Shown in pieces: positions 1 to 6,743 of a stretch of 8,879 nucleotides of DNA. Below the pieces are notes generated by a model that was given only the letters and a program-made list of their open reading frames with translations, searched no databases and had not been told where the DNA came from. How positions within the stretch are numbered: the first letter of the stretch is position 1; every line of letters begins with the position of its first letter. The translations under genes were made by a program, and so were the position numbers. Origin of the DNA: Bacteroidota bacterium (GTDB lineage Bacteria > Bacteroidota > Bacteroidia > Cytophagales > Cyclobacteriaceae); assembly GCA_023431285.1 (NCBI GenBank), contig JAEYXN010000102.1, positions 1 to 8,879 of the forward strand, given 5' to 3'.

Positions 1-703
1 ATCTGACAGCGATAACTTTGCCGTGCTTCATCATATCGAAGCAAAGCCTGCCGTCGAATCCTCTTATGTTTTTGTCTAAGTAGCCTTCCTTCAGACCGAG
101 TTCCCGGATGTAGCCGAGGCTTATTCCGTAGGCATTGAGGTAAGGCCTTTTGAAGTGGCGCAACTCACTCATGAGGTCCCGCGCTTTCTCGTAGAGGAAA
201 AGTTTCCATCGCGAATGGTTTTCGTCACTGATGTACGAAAACCTTCCATATACAAAAACATTTCCGCTCATCATCAGAGGCCGGGTCATCAATTCTATCC
301 AACGCGGAGGATATACACAATCAGCATCGGCGGATAAGATGTATTTTCCTTTCGCTTTCGCCTGTCCCAGAGCTCTGGCAGGGCCGACTCCCTGCATTGG
401 TTGAAGATAGGAAGTTACCCCTATTTTATCAAGTACTGCCTGGGTACGGTCTGTCGAATTGTTGTTTATTACGACAATTTCGAACGTAAGTTCTGTGATA
501 TTTTTTGAAATTGAGTCCAGGCATCGCACAATATTCAACTCCTCGTTCCATGCGGCGATGATCACTGAGACAACAGGAGAGGGACTCACTACGGATTGTA
601 AACGCTCCCGTATCTGCGCGAACTTTACTTCGGGAATCGCATCGAGGCTTTGGGCCTCCTGCAACTCCTGGTCTATCCAACGCGGGTTACGAAAAAGATT
701 CAT
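1..703 (-). CDS. Glycosyltransferase family 2, C-terminus beyond the left edge
   Basis: This is a GT-A fold glycosyltransferase that probably adds one sugar to the growing glycan on the cytoplasmic side of the membrane. The visible 234 residues begin with a polar extension of about 43 residues, followed by the family's first strand (VSVIIAAWNEE, 45-55), the nucleotide-binding stretch NNNSTDRT (80-87), and the metal/nucleotide-binding DXD as SADAD (D126 and D128). GFDGRLCFDMMKHGK near the visible end fits the acceptor-side region that usually follows. No membrane segment is seen so far; many relatives carry one at the C-terminus, which is missing here. The ATG at 703 lies 19 nt after the propeller gene's stop. 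An earlier out-of-frame ATG closes after seven codons. No clear Shine-Dalgarno is present. The fold is certain; donor and acceptor sugars cannot be told. It is the last visible member of the glycan gene series. Confidence 0.9.
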   Translation of the reverse strand, partial: MNLFRNPRWIDQELQEAQSLDAIPEVKFAQIRERLQSVVSPSPVVSVIIAAWNEELNIVRCLDSISKNITELTFEIVVINNNSTDRTQAVLDKIGVTSYLQPMQGVGPARALGQAKAKGKYILSADADCVYPPRWIELMTRPLMMSGNVFVYGRFSYISDENHSRWKLFLYEKARDLMSELRHFKRPYLNAYGISLGYIRELGLKEGYLDKNIRGFDGRLCFDMMKHGKVIAVR

Positions 704-722
704 GGGTTGATTGTTCTGTTCA

Positions 723-1646
723 TCAAGGAACAATTTCCTTCAATAATGTACCGATATCGATTGCGTAAAATTTTCCCCCGATTAATCCAGCTTCCAATTC
801 ATCAACAATGTATAACGTCTTGTCATCCTTGAAACATAGTCCGGCCTTGTGAGTGTAGTGCTCTAAACTTAATTCGTAGATCCCGCCACTTGATACCTTC
901 GTACCGGAAAACCCTCTGATGAACCAGAGCCGGTCGTGAAAAAGCAAGGCAACCGTTTTTCCGTCGGGGCTGGTATCGGCACTCGTGATCCAATTATTGA
1001 TCATCGCTCCGCTTCCCACGTAGACGCTGTCAATCAACTCAGCAACCTGGGTACCCGGTGTTGCCGGAAGCTTATAAATTTTTGAAAAGCCGACAAAAGG
1101 TGATGACCTGTTCTTCGTAAACAAATACAGAGATCCCTGAAAATGAAAGAAAGCATCAACATCAAAGTTTCTGTTTGATTTATCAGGGGGAAAGTATTTC
1201 TGATCTGAATACGTGTATTGGATTATCTCAGGCGTTGTGACCGGTTCTGAAATAGTCTCCGGATTCTGAATGCGATATATTTTGAGATCCTGCTTGTCGT
1301 TCCGGTTATTCCCGAATCCGCCGATGTATAGATTACCTTCATCATCGGTTGTGAGATCTTCCCACCCACGGTTAAGGCTGTTCAACTGAACTGCCCGCTG
1401 AAGTGTTCCCGCTGAATCAAGGCAATACAGCGCAGGAATACCATCATCATTATGTGTCCAGAAATGTTTTCCGGTAAACTCAAGGCCAGAAGCTTCTTTG
1501 ATGATTTTGGGGAGCCTGGCGATTTCGCGGAGTGAGCCCTTACTTTTTAGAACAATCACCTTTGGTTTCAACGTATCCGGATCCATTGTCGCACCAGCTG
1601 ATGACGCGACGACAGAAAAGCACATGATCATTAACAAGAATCTCAT
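723..1646 (-). CDS. Secreted propeller-like protein of unknown function
   Basis: The product has 307 residues. Its N-terminus reads as a Sec signal peptide: MRF, a hydrophobic core at 4-19, and an AGA site suggesting cleavage after residue 19. The mature protein should be periplasmic or exported. It contains repeated beta-strand/turn units typical of propeller folds, including EASGL (51-55), WTHNDDG (63-69), WEDLTTDDEGNLYIGGFGN (95-113), FDVDAFFHFQGSLYLFTKN (161-179) and SADTSPDGKTVALL (222-235). The pattern of ASGL, then W.HNDSG, then WED with a Y-I-G-D/G-FGNN strand is one I know from secreted Bacteroidota proteins, often labelled SdiA-regulated or phytase-like. No catalytic residues can be assigned. 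It sits 18 nt after the GT4 gene and 19 nt before a GT2 gene, so it is very likely co-transcribed with glycan genes. A role in binding or handling the exported polysaccharide is only an inference. It ends without a visible sorting domain. Confidence 0.8.
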   Translation of the reverse strand: MRFLLMIMCFSVVASSAGATMDPDTLKPKVIVLKSKGSLREIARLPKIIKEASGLEFTGKHFWTHNDDGIPALYCLDSAGTLQRAVQLNSLNRGWEDLTTDDEGNLYIGGFGNNRNDKQDLKIYRIQNPETISEPVTTPEIIQYTYSDQKYFPPDKSNRNFDVDAFFHFQGSLYLFTKNRSSPFVGFSKIYKLPATPGTQVAELIDSVYVGSGAMINNWITSADTSPDGKTVALLFHDRLWFIRGFSGTKVSSGGIYELSLEHYTHKAGLCFKDDKTLYIVDELEAGLIGGKFYAIDIGTLLKEIVP

Positions 1647-1664
1647 ATTGCCGGAATTAGCCTG

Positions 1665-2822
1665 CTAAGTTAGTTTTTTCCTTTTATTCTTATCGGGTTT
1701 CAATACATCATGGTACAGTTGAAGTGTATGCTCCGCATTTTTCCCCCATGAGAAGAATGTACTGCGTTGTTTTCCTTTTTCTGAAAGGTCCGACCGGCGA
1801 AGGTCGTCATTCCAAAGTTGATGAATTGAAGAAGCAATTGAATGCGCATCAGAAGGATCAATAAGGACCGCCGCGTCCCCTGCAACTTCAGGCATAGAGG
1901 AAGTGTTGGAAGTGATGACAGGAGTGCCACACGCCATTGCTTCAACAATGGGAATCCCAAAACTTTCACGAAGCGATGGATACAGAAAGATCTTCGCCAT
2001 CGAATATATCGCAGGTAATTCTTCGTTCGGGATGTAGCCGGTGAATATGATTCTATCCAGAACATCGCTACTGCCAGTTTGCGCTGCAATGCCAGAGAGA
2101 TAATCACGATCGATATCAGGCATCACCAACGGAATATCAGCACGTGATTTTATGAGTTCTCTATACGCACTTAATACTCCGTTTACATTCTTCTTCGGGT
2201 CCGTGTTTCCAAGGAAAAAAACAAACTCTTCCGGGAGAGAATATTTTTTTCGCATCTGATCCAACCTGTCTTTATCTGTTATCCTGCGAAAGTGGCTGCC
2301 CACTCCGTTGTAAACGGTTTGAACACTGTTGTCATGCAGATCAAAAAAATCGTTGATACGGCGGTTCTCGAAGTCTGATACCGTAATTATTTTCGATGCA
2401 ATCTTTACTGCCCGGGGAACATTCCAGCGACGGTAGAGATTACCGAGTCGCTGGTACCAGGTTCCCTGGCGGAGATTAACTTTCTCGAGATAGATGATGT
2501 CATGTAACGTGAGAACAAGCGGTATGCTGATCCTGAGGGGGGCAGTATTGCTCGTGCAATGAAGCAGATCAATTTTGTGTTTTCTTACTTGCGCCGGAAG
2601 CACCCACTGTTCCCAAACAGGGTAGGGTGCATTGGTTGTCTTGATGATCTGGAAATTCTTTGAGCTCTCGAGGATGTTGTCGTCTTCGTCGGACTGCGCA
2701 AAAATGAAGTATTCGTTTTCGTGATCGATATCCTTCAACTGGCGAATCAGTTCCAGCGCAACGATATCCATACCGTGTTTTTTCTTCCTGAATATTCTTT
2801 GCGCCTCGATCCCGATTTTCAT
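1665..2822 (-). CDS. Glycosyltransferase family 4 (GT-B fold)
   Basis: This is a retaining glycosyltransferase with two Rossmann-like domains, expected to transfer a sugar from an NDP-sugar to the lipid-linked glycan in the cytoplasm. The N-terminal domain (about 1-190) begins with MKIGIEAQ and has the acceptor-side GMDIVALELIRQL region (17-29), LTLHDIIYL (104-112) and ITVSDFE (146-152). The C-terminal domain starts around 195 with FFLGNTDPKKN (202-212), whose lysines fit the donor phosphate-binding site, and carries the diagnostic E-x7-E in ESFGIPIVE (E286 and E294), followed by AMACGTPVITS. Its 385 residues are normal for the family. The ATG overlaps the stop of the preceding GT2 gene by 4 nt (ATGA), which suggests translational coupling. 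The C-terminal tail is very basic (KPDKNKRKKLT) and may help membrane attachment. The specific sugar is not readable; mannosyl- or rhamnosyl-type transferases are nearest in style. Confidence 0.93.
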   Translation of the reverse strand: MKIGIEAQRIFRKKKHGMDIVALELIRQLKDIDHENEYFIFAQSDEDDNILESSKNFQIIKTTNAPYPVWEQWVLPAQVRKHKIDLLHCTSNTAPLRISIPLVLTLHDIIYLEKVNLRQGTWYQRLGNLYRRWNVPRAVKIASKIITVSDFENRRINDFFDLHDNSVQTVYNGVGSHFRRITDKDRLDQMRKKYSLPEEFVFFLGNTDPKKNVNGVLSAYRELIKSRADIPLVMPDIDRDYLSGIAAQTGSSDVLDRIIFTGYIPNEELPAIYSMAKIFLYPSLRESFGIPIVEAMACGTPVITSNTSSMPEVAGDAAVLIDPSDAHSIASSIHQLWNDDLRRSDLSEKGKQRSTFFSWGKNAEHTLQLYHDVLKPDKNKRKKLT

Positions 2823-3730
2823 TTTGCCCGGGAATTAGATGAAATGTCATTGCTGTCGTGGCTCAGGTTCCATACGACTCCTCTCCAGAATGCCCGCAAA
2901 TGTTCAAATTCTTTCCTAAAGAGAAACGAAAGAATATTCTTCGGAATAGAAAACAATGTGAAGAAGACAATCCACGACAATTTTTCAATGCCCGCTGTGT
3001 TTCGCCGCATAAAAAGAAGACGATTTCGTGTGAGAAAATACGTCTTCACCGTCGAGTTTTTTCCAATCGACATGGATTCCTTATGATACACTTTTGAAGC
3101 AGGGACCACCCATACGCTATAGCCCGCTCTTTTGATTGTTTCGCACCAGTCCAGTTCTTCATAGTATAAGAAAAACACTTCAGGCATCGTTCCCACTTTA
3201 TCAATTACCGATCTTGGAACCATCATGGCTGCGCCGTGTGCCAGCTCCGTTGCCTTGGTTACGTCATATTGTCCGCGGTCTTTTTCCATGAAGCCGGTGC
3301 GATGATTTCTGCCGGTGTAAGGATTCATGCGCGAGCATCCGACGTATTGGATTAATTCTCCACTGTTATAGTAAAGGATTTTGGGTGAAGCAATACCTGC
3401 ATCCGGATGAGATTCAAACAACTCAACCAAAGGCTTAATAGCATCAGGAGCCAACTCTGTATCATTATTCACAAAGAATAACAGGTAACCCTTTGCTACA
3501 GCAATTCCCAGATTATTTCCTCCGGCAAAGCCAAGATTCTTTTCGCTGACAATTACCCTTGCCTCCGGAAAACGCTCGTAGATCATTTTCTCTGGGTTAA
3601 CTACTGACGCGTTATCCACGACGATGACTTCGATGTTTCTGTAATGCAGCTTTCGGATTGAATCCAACAATGCCATAGTATGCTCCGGCTGGTTGTAATT
3701 AATCGTGATGATACTAACCAGTGGCTCCAT
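2819..3730 (-). CDS. Glycosyltransferase family 2, rhamnosyltransferase type
   Basis: The 303-residue product has a complete GT-A domain: VSIITINYNQPEHT (5-18), VIVVDNAS (35-42), EKNLGFAGGNN (63-73) and the DXD equivalent NNDTE (88-92). A substrate-facing HGAAMMVPR follows at 165-173, then YYEELDWCE (189-197), where the acidic residues supply the likely catalytic base. The NLGFAGGNN plus NND plus EELDW combination is typical of the WbbL/RfbF-like rhamnosyltransferase group. dTDP-rhamnose is therefore a reasonable guess for the donor, but it is not proven. A hydrophobic stretch near 240-256 could be an amphipathic membrane anchor. Its start codon shares one base with the upstream gene's stop (TAATG), and its stop overlaps the GT4 start by 4 nt. 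The three genes therefore form a tight, probably coupled unit. Confidence 0.93.
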   Translation of the reverse strand: MEPLVSIITINYNQPEHTMALLDSIRKLHYRNIEVIVVDNASVVNPEKMIYERFPEARVIVSEKNLGFAGGNNLGIAVAKGYLLFFVNNDTELAPDAIKPLVELFESHPDAGIASPKILYYNSGELIQYVGCSRMNPYTGRNHRTGFMEKDRGQYDVTKATELAHGAAMMVPRSVIDKVGTMPEVFFLYYEELDWCETIKRAGYSVWVVPASKVYHKESMSIGKNSTVKTYFLTRNRLLFMRRNTAGIEKLSWIVFFTLFSIPKNILSFLFRKEFEHLRAFWRGVVWNLSHDSNDISSNSRAK

Positions 3731-4914
3731 TAATCATTCTTGTTTGTTGGAGAATCCGTGACGTTGTGAGGCGTATGGATAAAGGTCTTGTTGGCCCCGC
3801 GTAATCTGAATAAAACCCTGATCATCTTCATAAACAATTTTGGAAGCAGGAGAATGGACTTCGCCATTTCGATGTTATACAAACGTGCAGGGATTGCAAG
3901 CAGAATGGCACTTACGTTCATCACGAGGAACAGCAGCCACGGATAATACGACAGTGAAAGCTTTTCGCGGAAGAAGAACGTAGCGATGACCAGAATGCAA
4001 AGCAATCCGATATTTACGAGGCGGGGAAGCTGTATGTTCTTGAGGATTGCACTATTGAACATGGCCATGTTGCCGCTGAAAAGCGCTTTCATGCCTTCGT
4101 TAAAGTATTTTCGGAGATAAATGAACTGACTCGACAGCCAGCGTGTCCGTTGTTTTTCGAAAACTTCTGTACTCTCGACCTTCTCGTCGAAAACGAGAGC
4201 ACCTTTGGCATAATGAATAAATGCTTTTCGACGGATCAGTTCCAATTCGAGTTCACGGTCGAATCCTCCGACGCTATCCAGTTGAGCAAGTATACTTTTT
4301 ACAAGAGAATATTCAAAGATCATCCCGGAACCGATGAGTGAACAGGGGAGTCCTATTGCTACGTGTCCCTGTCTGTAGATAAAGTTGTTGATCCGTTCAC
4401 TAAATCCATCGAGGATCGACATCGATGTAGTGGAGTTCTTGGATGTTCTTTCCGCCTGAATTGCGAGACAGCCACGGGAGAGCATGCTGTTCACTTTCAG
4501 AAGGAAGTCATTTTCCATGACGTTGTCAGCATCGAGGATCAAGGCATAGTCATATTGATCAGGAAGTTCAAATGCCTTGTTAAGAGATCTCACCTTCGTG
4601 CTTTTATCAAAGGAAACTTCTATCACTTTGATGGGCAGTTGAGCTAACATGCCGAGGGTTGTCTTCTTCAGCGAATCAGCAATTACAATGACGTCATATC
4701 GATCTGGGGGATAATTCTGTGTAATTGCCTTCCGTGCTACGTCGACGATTACGTTATCTTCTTTATAGGATGGAATGAAGACTCCTATGTGGTGGTGGTG
4801 ATCGGCAGGATGAAAAGTCGGCGACCGGAAAAAGTGGGCAGCGACGGCGAGTACGAACGAATACAGGGAGATGTATCCAAAGTAGATGAAGAGCAGGATC
4901 TCAATTACATTCAT
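3730..4914 (-). CDS. Membrane GT2 of processive type with QxxRW motif
   Basis: The 394-residue product has an N-terminal membrane helix (about 4-28), a cytosolic GT-A domain and two C-terminal hydrophobic segments (about 297-313 and 323-341). Visible motifs are FIPSYKE (46-52), VIADS with D80, DADN (D128 and D130), LIGSGMIF (193-200), FDREL (D219) and QRTRW (255-259). This D, DxD, D, QxxRW order is the signature of the cellulose, hyaluronan and poly-N-acetylglucosamine synthase superfamily. The enzyme may build a beta-linked backbone or repeat unit and could help move it across the membrane, although many relatives add a single sugar. The usual TED triad is not present literally; FDRELELEL occupies that region. 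A run of four histidines (39-42) precedes the catalytic domain. The start is supported by the helix that begins right after it. AAGGA touches the ATG directly, which is too close for an ordinary Shine-Dalgarno. A strong terminator lies just upstream. Confidence 0.9.
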   Translation of the reverse strand: MNVIEILLFIYFGYISLYSFVLAVAAHFFRSPTFHPADHHHHIGVFIPSYKEDNVIVDVARKAITQNYPPDRYDVIVIADSLKKTTLGMLAQLPIKVIEVSFDKSTKVRSLNKAFELPDQYDYALILDADNVMENDFLLKVNSMLSRGCLAIQAERTSKNSTTSMSILDGFSERINNFIYRQGHVAIGLPCSLIGSGMIFEYSLVKSILAQLDSVGGFDRELELELIRRKAFIHYAKGALVFDEKVESTEVFEKQRTRWLSSQFIYLRKYFNEGMKALFSGNMAMFNSAILKNIQLPRLVNIGLLCILVIATFFFREKLSLSYYPWLLFLVMNVSAILLAIPARLYNIEMAKSILLLPKLFMKMIRVLFRLRGANKTFIHTPHNVTDSPTNKND

Positions 4915-4919
4915 TCCTT

Positions 4920-4954
4920 AAAAAAAAGCGGAACATTAACCTGGTAATGTTCCG
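4920..4954 (-). terminator. Strong rho-independent terminator between transferase and GT2 genes
   Basis: Read on the minus strand, CGGAACATTA (4954-4945) and TAATGTTCCG (4938-4929) form a perfect 10-bp stem around the 6-nt loop CCAGGT. One C and then eight T (4927-4920) follow. This is a textbook intrinsic terminator directed against transcripts leaving the sugar transferase gene. It is oddly placed, because the T-tract ends only 5 nt before the ATG of the next co-oriented gene. The plus-strand reading has no T-tract, so it works in one direction only. Confidence 0.87.
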
Positions 4955-4977
4955 GCGAAAGAAACTCATGCAACGGA

Positions 4978-6093
4978 TTATACGCGCTCCTTTTGCAAGA
5001 GTGCAGGCACCGTTGAAATTAATATTTTCATATCAAGCCAGAAAGAGTTTTTCATGGCATACTCCATATCGAGCGCAATGCGTTCTTCTGGTGACATATT
5101 ATTCTTACCACGTTTTGTGACCTGCCACAATCCGGTAATCCCTGCGGGAGCTAGGAATCGCCACGCGATCTGATCCTTAGTAAGCTTTTCAGCCTCATAC
5201 AGCGGGAGTGGACGGTTTCCGACGAGAGACATATCTCCCAACAGTACGTTGATTAGCTGAGGAAGCTCGTCAAGGCTTGTGTGACGAATGAATCTTCCGA
5301 AAGAGGTTACCCTTGGATCATCCTTAATCTTGTAGAACACAAGATCATTGGCATTCTCGCCATATTGGTTCAAATGGGAGAGTTTTTTCAACTCGTCATC
5401 AGCGCCGACATGCATCGAACGGAATTTGTAGAAATTGAAAATCTTATAGCCTGCCCCAGCACGTTTTGAAATGTAGAAGATCGGCCCGGGAGATTCAAGC
5501 TTGATTATTATGGCAATAAGAGCCATCAGCGGAAACAGAAACAGGAGGGCGATCAGTGAAACCGTCACATCGAATGCGCGCTTGAGAGCCCAGAGTTTGA
5601 TCTGAGGAATTTCTTCCATGACCTGCCTCGTAGAATACGGCTTGTTCCCGCGCTGATTCTTGTAGTTCTTGAGTTTCTTAATGAATTCGATTCGCTTCAG
5701 AAAAGCGTAAGTGATTGCTCCACAATGATATTCGTCCATCCCCGACTTAAGCGCGAGCTCTTTCGCTGCGTGATCAAATTTGTCGGTGTAGAGAACAAGA
5801 GGTACTGATTTTTTTTGAGCAATGTCTTTAAGGGCGTGCACATCCCCATTTAGCTCTTTCGGGTGGACGAGGATCGCATCCTGAGGTATTGGGGTTTTGG
5901 ACAGAAAATCCGCGGCCTCTTTCAGGTTGGCGTTGGTGAAATAGATTGTTTCCTGGATGTAGTCGTGCGCCGGTTCTACAGAATAAGGATCAACTCGCAG
6001 GATATGTTTGGTAAATACGGGCACTGCAACCTTTGATTGTCCGGCCAAAGATAGCGGAGATTCATCAACTTGTAGCCTGATTGCAGCATCCAT
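4978..6093 (-). CDS. Initiating sugar-phosphate transferase with N-terminal pseudo-receiver domain
   Basis: The C-terminal half (about 167-371) is a complete polyprenyl-phosphate sugar-1-phosphate transferase core. It has KRAFDVTVSL leading into a hydrophobic membrane helix (176-197), KLESPGPIFY (198-207), FYKFRSM (221-227), the catalytic Asp-Glu pair in SLDELPQL (D275 and E276), GDMSLVGNRP (286-295) and PAGITGLWQV (316-325). The family transfers a sugar phosphate from a UDP-sugar to undecaprenyl phosphate and so starts a lipid-linked glycan. The four N-terminal membrane helices of WbaP/WcaJ-type enzymes are absent. Instead residues about 46-140 resemble a receiver domain: ILVHPKEL (74-81), VPLVLYTD (97-104) and LKSGMDEY (115-122). 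The phospho-acceptor Asp position appears to be H77 and the conserved Lys is missing, so this part should not be phosphorylated. It starts 3 nt after a real receiver gene. No other in-frame start fits better. The transferase call is sure; the pseudo-receiver is inferred by eye. Confidence 0.93.
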   Translation of the reverse strand: MDAAIRLQVDESPLSLAGQSKVAVPVFTKHILRVDPYSVEPAHDYIQETIYFTNANLKEAADFLSKTPIPQDAILVHPKELNGDVHALKDIAQKKSVPLVLYTDKFDHAAKELALKSGMDEYHCGAITYAFLKRIEFIKKLKNYKNQRGNKPYSTRQVMEEIPQIKLWALKRAFDVTVSLIALLFLFPLMALIAIIIKLESPGPIFYISKRAGAGYKIFNFYKFRSMHVGADDELKKLSHLNQYGENANDLVFYKIKDDPRVTSFGRFIRHTSLDELPQLINVLLGDMSLVGNRPLPLYEAEKLTKDQIAWRFLAPAGITGLWQVTKRGKNNMSPEERIALDMEYAMKNSFWLDMKILISTVPALLQKERV

Positions 6094-6096
6094 AAA

Positions 6097-6486
6097 TTAA
6101 TTCACATATACCTTCTGTCCGTGAAAGGACAACGCACGGTCTACTTCAGCGACTAAGGACTGAGGTTCAAACGGCTTGACAAGGTAAGTGAACGCGCCCA
6201 GATCAAGGCATTGTTTGCGCTTGCTGCCGTCCTCGTAACCGGAAAGGATAATTACCGGTATGTTCTTGAATAAGCCGCTGTTACTAATGTTTTCAAGTAG
6301 TTCTATTCCATCCAGAGAAGGCATTTTGATATCAGAGATGATGAGGTCCGGCACGTTTCCATCAGAAAGCCACGACCACGCTTCCATCCCGTCCGACATG
6401 ATGATCACTTCGTATTTGCTTTGAAGGATCTTTTCGAGAAGCCAGCATAATGGAATGTCATCCTCTATGACCAAAACTTTTTTCAT
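6097..6486 (-). CDS. Single-domain response regulator (receiver only)
   Basis: The 129 residues form one receiver domain with no output domain. It begins with VLVIEDD (4-10, the Mg-binding acidic residues), has the phospho-acceptor D52 in DLIISDIKMP (47-56), the switch Ser82 in VIILSG (78-83), and the conserved Lys104 in LVKPF (102-106). All residues needed for phosphorylation are therefore present. Such proteins signal by binding partners rather than DNA. The next gene, 3 nt downstream, encodes a sugar transferase with a receiver-like N-terminus, which makes that enzyme the obvious candidate partner. No histidine kinase is encoded in the window, so the phosphate source is unknown. An in-frame TGA four codons upstream fixes the ATG at 6486. 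No Shine-Dalgarno is seen, as is common in Bacteroidota. It is the first gene after the 257-nt intergenic region and probably heads its transcript. Confidence 0.95.
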   Translation of the reverse strand: MKKVLVIEDDIPLCWLLEKILQSKYEVIIMSDGMEAWSWLSDGNVPDLIISDIKMPSLDGIELLENISNSGLFKNIPVIILSGYEDGSKRKQCLDLGAFTYLVKPFEPQSLVAEVDRALSFHGQKVYVN

Positions 6487-6578
6487 TTGGCGGAATCATT
6501 AAGTACAAAAAAGAAATGCTGCTTTAAAAGTCGGAAAACTGAGGCGGGACCTTTAAAGCCAACTACCGAATAGACAAT

Positions 6579-6586
6579 CAAATCTA
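6579..6586 (-). promoter_or_regulatory. Bacteroidota-type -7 promoter element for the response regulator operon
   Basis: TAGATTTG on the minus strand matches the Bacteroidota housekeeping -7 consensus TAnnTTTG exactly. It lies about 93 nt upstream of the response regulator ATG and downstream of the men terminator, as expected for the operon's promoter. The upstream sequence is A/T-rich, but no clear TTG is found at the usual -33 distance. The call therefore rests on one 8-mer plus position. The leader would be about 85 nt. Confidence 0.45.
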
Positions 6587-6629
6587 ACAAAATTTTAAGG
6601 TTTGATGCCGATTCACAGCTGATTATTTG

Positions 6630-6654
6630 AAAAAACTGGTGCCCGCCACGGGCA
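6630..6654 (-). terminator. Probable rho-independent terminator of the men operon
   Basis: On the minus strand TGCCCG, the loop TGG and CGGGCA form a GC-rich 6-bp stem (6654-6640). CCAG and then six T (6635-6630) follow. It lies about 90 nt after the menE stop and before the response regulator promoter element. The stem is short and the T-tract is four bases away from it, so it should be weaker than the terminator at 4920-4954. Confidence 0.6.
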
Positions 6655-6655
6655 A

Positions 6656-6709
6656 TGAAGGATTACTCATCTCCACCACTAATCCACTGATAATCATCGA
6701 AATCCTTCA
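6656..6709. repeat. 9-bp inverted repeat in the menE 3' region
   Basis: TGAAGGATT (6656-6664) and AATCCTTCA (6701-6709) are perfect inverted copies separated by 36 nt. They directly adjoin the probable men terminator. In RNA they could close a long-looped stem ahead of the terminator hairpin; in DNA they could be a widely spaced protein site. Chance occurrence in a 257-nt gap cannot be ruled out. Confidence 0.4.
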
Positions 6710-6743
6710 ATTAAGGCCGGTTTCGCAATGTGAATACCAGATC

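Noticed and set aside
429..680. 83-codon minus-strand frame within the left-edge GT2
   Set aside because: It is an alternative frame of the GT2 gene, whose DXD and STD motifs show the true frame.
1617..1646. Possible lipoprotein Cys9 in the propeller protein signal
   Set aside because: The preceding residues (MIM) do not make a lipobox and the Cys is too near the N-terminus; a standard Sec signal cut after A19 fits better.
2721..3097. Plus-strand open frames across the GT4/GT2 junction
   Set aside because: They oppose two well-supported glycosyltransferases and the composition is not protein-like; no start signal or family resemblance.
4977..4982. TATAAT hexamer on the minus strand at the transferase stop codon
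   Set aside because: It looks like a sigma70 -10 box but has no matching -35 at 16-18 nt, and Bacteroidota promoters use TAnnTTTG; it lies immediately upstream of the terminator.
6487..6578. Possible riboswitch in the response regulator leader
   Set aside because: The pairing TTTAAA elements do not match any riboswitch consensus I recognise, so only the structure is mentioned, not a class.
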